The position numbers and the translations under genes were made by a program. DNA of 32,629 nucleotides from an uncultured Clostridia bacterium. GTDB taxonomy: Bacteria; Bacillota; Clostridia; Christensenellales; Borkfalkiaceae. Shown one piece after another: positions 30,606 through 32,629 of the stretch. Location of the stretch: positions 1 to 32,629 of the forward strand of contig CALVLK010000013.1 of assembly GCA_944337235.1 (NCBI GenBank). Direction: 5' to 3'. Each line of letters begins with the position of its first letter. The stretch's first letter is position 1. The notes beneath the pieces were generated by a model, which saw only the letters and a list, made by a program, of their open reading frames with translations, was not told the DNA's origin and ran no database searches.

Positions 30606-32629
30606 ATGACCGAAAAGCAAGAAACAGAAGAGCTGCCCGTTCAAGAGCAGAATCAACGCAGACAGAATAAAAGAAAACGCGGCAAAAAAAGCAAGAAGCG
30701 CCGCATCATACAGTGTACCGCGCTGCTCGGCGTCGTCTGTGTCGCAGGCGGGGCTGTCTTCGGGATCAGCTCGATGATGAAGCAGAGCGAGCCCAACGAG
30801 GTGCAAGAGGGATTTGTCACCGTCTCCTATCCGCTCCCGGAGGATGGCAGCACGCCCGATATGCACAGTGCGCTCGAAAATATCGGCTACATGAAGTACC
30901 GGCTCATGAACCAGCCCGCGTGGTATTCCGAAATGCACGGCGGGGTCGACACCTTGCTCAAACAGACGGTCTCCACCTACAAACAGTATGAGGACGGGGT
31001 GATGATTCAGGCAGACATCACGCGCAGTTCGCTCGTGAACAGCGCGCGGCAGTTCTGCTATGTGGGCGATGACGTCTTCTGGCGCGAGGCGCCGGGCTCT
31101 CCCTCCACATGGGCGCAGTCTTATGAAGAACTTGCCGCCATGGACTGGGGGAGCGGCGATCCTGCGGGACGCATGACCGTTGCAGAATTTACGCAGACGC
31201 GGGGGCTTCCCGGTACGGAATTTTCCGTCTATGTGATCAATGAAGAGACGCTGCTCTCCGCAGACGAGGTCGTCGCGGTGGGCGACGGCGTCTATTCACA
31301 GACCTACTATCTCGATCCCGCGCTCGACAAGGCGCCCTGCCATTACGCCAATCAGATGGTCACAACGGGCGGGCTCTCCGCTCTGCCCGAATTTGAGTAT
31401 ATTACCGTCACCTATACCTTCGACAGCACGTGGCAGGTCCTCTCCTCCACCGTGCAGGAGGCATATACGGCGTCGATGGGCTTTACCGTCAGCTGCGAGG
31501 CGCAGTACGAAACCAACTACGAGTACGGCACAGCGCGCGCGCATTCAGACGATTACGAAAACTATTATTCCGACTATACCGATTGGCAGGGCGGCGAGGC
31601 GCTTCCTGCCGAGCCCACCGTCGTCGGGTGCCTCTCCGACGCCTTTGGCGGCGTTATGGCGGAACCGACCGCATTCCATCTTGCCCTGGCGGTTGACGGG
31701 CATGCCCTCGAGGGCGATATCTATGCAGACATTGCACAGATGGACATCCGGGCACGGCTTGGGGATCTCTCGCTCTGGTATGCCGATGAGAGGATCTATG
31801 TCGATTATCAGGGCATTCGTGTGCGTCTCACCGTGGCAGAGCTCGCGGGGCTGTTTTCCGAGGGCTCCCTCGGGGCGGGCTCGGCAGATCCGCTTGCAGA
31901 AGAAGCGCTGGCGGGGCTTGATCTCAATGCCCTGTTGGAAGATCTCGCCGCGGGCACATTCCGCTACGACGATACAAGCGCTTCGCTTGAAACCTCACTC
32001 GAACTGTTCGGGTTGAACATTCCGCTCTCCTTCTCCTTTGTGCTGGACGAGGAGAACACCGCTTCGCTCGATTTCGTCGCCGCAGAGCTCCCTCTTGGCG
32101 AAGTTGCGCTCTCTGTACGGCTCACGCCCGGCGCGGCGACCCTTCCCGCCCTCACGAACGAGGCGGAGTTTGCCGAACTTGCACCCTATTTGCTCACCTT
32201 AAAAGATCTGTTCACCGCAGACGCGCTGCAAGTAGATATCGCATACAGCGGCGGGGAGCTTGCGGTCACGGGAGAATTGCTTCTCGACCTTTCCACCTTC
32301 ACCGTAACGGCAGATATTACGCTTAAGTATAAGTCCATTGAGAAGGCTGCGCAGATCATCTATCAGAATGACATATTGTATGTAACGCTGGACGGGCTGA
32401 AGGTCAGCGGAAGCGTGGACGAAATTCTTGCGCTGCTGAACCTCTCGCTCGAACTCCCCGCGGGGGGAGAAGAAGCGCTGCTCAAACAGCTTCTTGCGCT
32501 CAACTTTGGCGAACTGCTGCAGATCAGCGAAAATGACAACACGCTTACGATCTTAGCAAACGGCACAAAGCTGTTGCAAGCCCTCGGCGTAGAGTTTGCG
32601 CTCGGCAATGTGGAAGTAAATGTCAGCGC
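30606..32629 (+). CDS. Large membrane-anchored extracellular protein, 3' end outside the window
   Basis: From ATG 30606 (GAGGACAGAAT upstream) the frame stays open to the window edge, 674 codons. A cytoplasmic N-terminus of about 33 residues, very rich in Lys and Arg (RRQNKRKRGKKSKKRR), is followed by one membrane segment (about 34-56). The rest is acidic and lies outside the cell. From about residue 340 it consists of repeated stretches such as LEGDIYADIAQMDIRARLGDL, LEDLAAGTFRYDD and VDIAYSGGELAVTGELLLDLS, which look like a series of similar beta-rich blocks. I recognise no family. It has its own promoter, so it is independent of dnaJ. Confidence 0.85.
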   Translation, partial: MTEKQETEELPVQEQNQRRQNKRKRGKKSKKRRIIQCTALLGVVCVAGGAVFGISSMMKQSEPNEVQEGFVTVSYPLPEDGSTPDMHSALENIGYMKYRLMNQPAWYSEMHGGVDTLLKQTVSTYKQYEDGVMIQADITRSSLVNSARQFCYVGDDVFWREAPGSPSTWAQSYEELAAMDWGSGDPAGRMTVAEFTQTRGLPGTEFSVYVINEETLLSADEVVAVGDGVYSQTYYLDPALDKAPCHYANQMVTTGGLSALPEFEYITVTYTFDSTWQVLSSTVQEAYTASMGFTVSCEAQYETNYEYGTARAHSDDYENYYSDYTDWQGGEALPAEPTVVGCLSDAFGGVMAEPTAFHLALAVDGHALEGDIYADIAQMDIRARLGDLSLWYADERIYVDYQGIRVRLTVAELAGLFSEGSLGAGSADPLAEEALAGLDLNALLEDLAAGTFRYDDTSASLETSLELFGLNIPLSFSFVLDEENTASLDFVAAELPLGEVALSVRLTPGAATLPALTNEAEFAELAPYLLTLKDLFTADALQVDIAYSGGELAVTGELLLDLSTFTVTADITLKYKSIEKAAQIIYQNDILYVTLDGLKVSGSVDEILALLNLSLELPAGGEEALLKQLLALNFGELLQISENDNTLTILANGTKLLQALGVEFALGNVEVNVS

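Overview
The window looks like chromosomal DNA from a Gram-positive spore-forming lineage, most likely a GC-rich, uncultured gut-type member of the Clostridia (Bacillota). The signs are gene order rather than any one marker: yqfC-yqfD-phoH-yqfF-ybeY-era-yqzL-recO, a complete pyrR-B-C-F-K-D-E cluster with the Gram-positive PyrK/PyrD-1B pair, a SpoIVFA/SpoIVFB-like pair near RNase G and rplU-rpmA, and grpE-dnaK-dnaJ. An order-level guess (Christensenellales-like) is only an impression. No rRNA, tRNA, CRISPR array, transposase or phage gene was seen.

Layout. 1-560: non-coding composite repeats (hairpin units and a 109-bp tandem unit), then a consensus promoter. 561-1587: a lipoprotein gene broken by an 11-G run, with an AT-rich body unlike its surroundings. 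1817-2970 (minus): a membrane-linked XRE regulator coupled to a small secreted protein. 3154-9001: the yqfC-to-recO operon of sporulation, ribosome and RNA maturation, c-di-AMP and DNA repair genes. 9209-13081: a 1290-residue multidomain surface lipoprotein. 13320-14015: a metallophosphoesterase. 14045-22084: the pyrimidine operon, opening with an attenuator, carrying an unknown membrane protein between pyrK and pyrD, and running on into a cysteine desulfurase and a MmcQ/YjbR protein before a terminator. 22156-25307: SpoIVFA-like protein, SpoIVFB-like M50 protease, RNase E/G. 25313-25756 (minus): a predicted helical-bundle protein. 25811-26550: rplU-rpmA behind a structured leader. 26672-30398: grpE-dnaK-dnaJ. 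30606-end: start of a large membrane-anchored protein that leaves the window.

How the genes work together. Most of the window is core metabolism in tight operons with 4-nt ATGA or GTGA overlaps. UMP synthesis is encoded from carbamoyl aspartate to OMP decarboxylation; carbamoyl phosphate synthetase is not here. Several members are shorter or differ from textbook relatives: YqfF lacks the large extracellular domain, YqfD is short, RecO lacks its zinc cysteines, no prp gene lies between rplU and rpmA although L27 keeps an N-terminal extension, and neither hrcA nor a CIRCE operator is seen before grpE.

The most notable items are the poly-G tract that puts the first lipoprotein out of frame (possible phase variation), the pyr leader with mutually exclusive hairpins and a short ORF overlapping the terminator, the M50 protease with no ordinary start codon before its HExxH motif, and the composite repeats at the left edge. 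I did not see a clearly new defence or mobile system.
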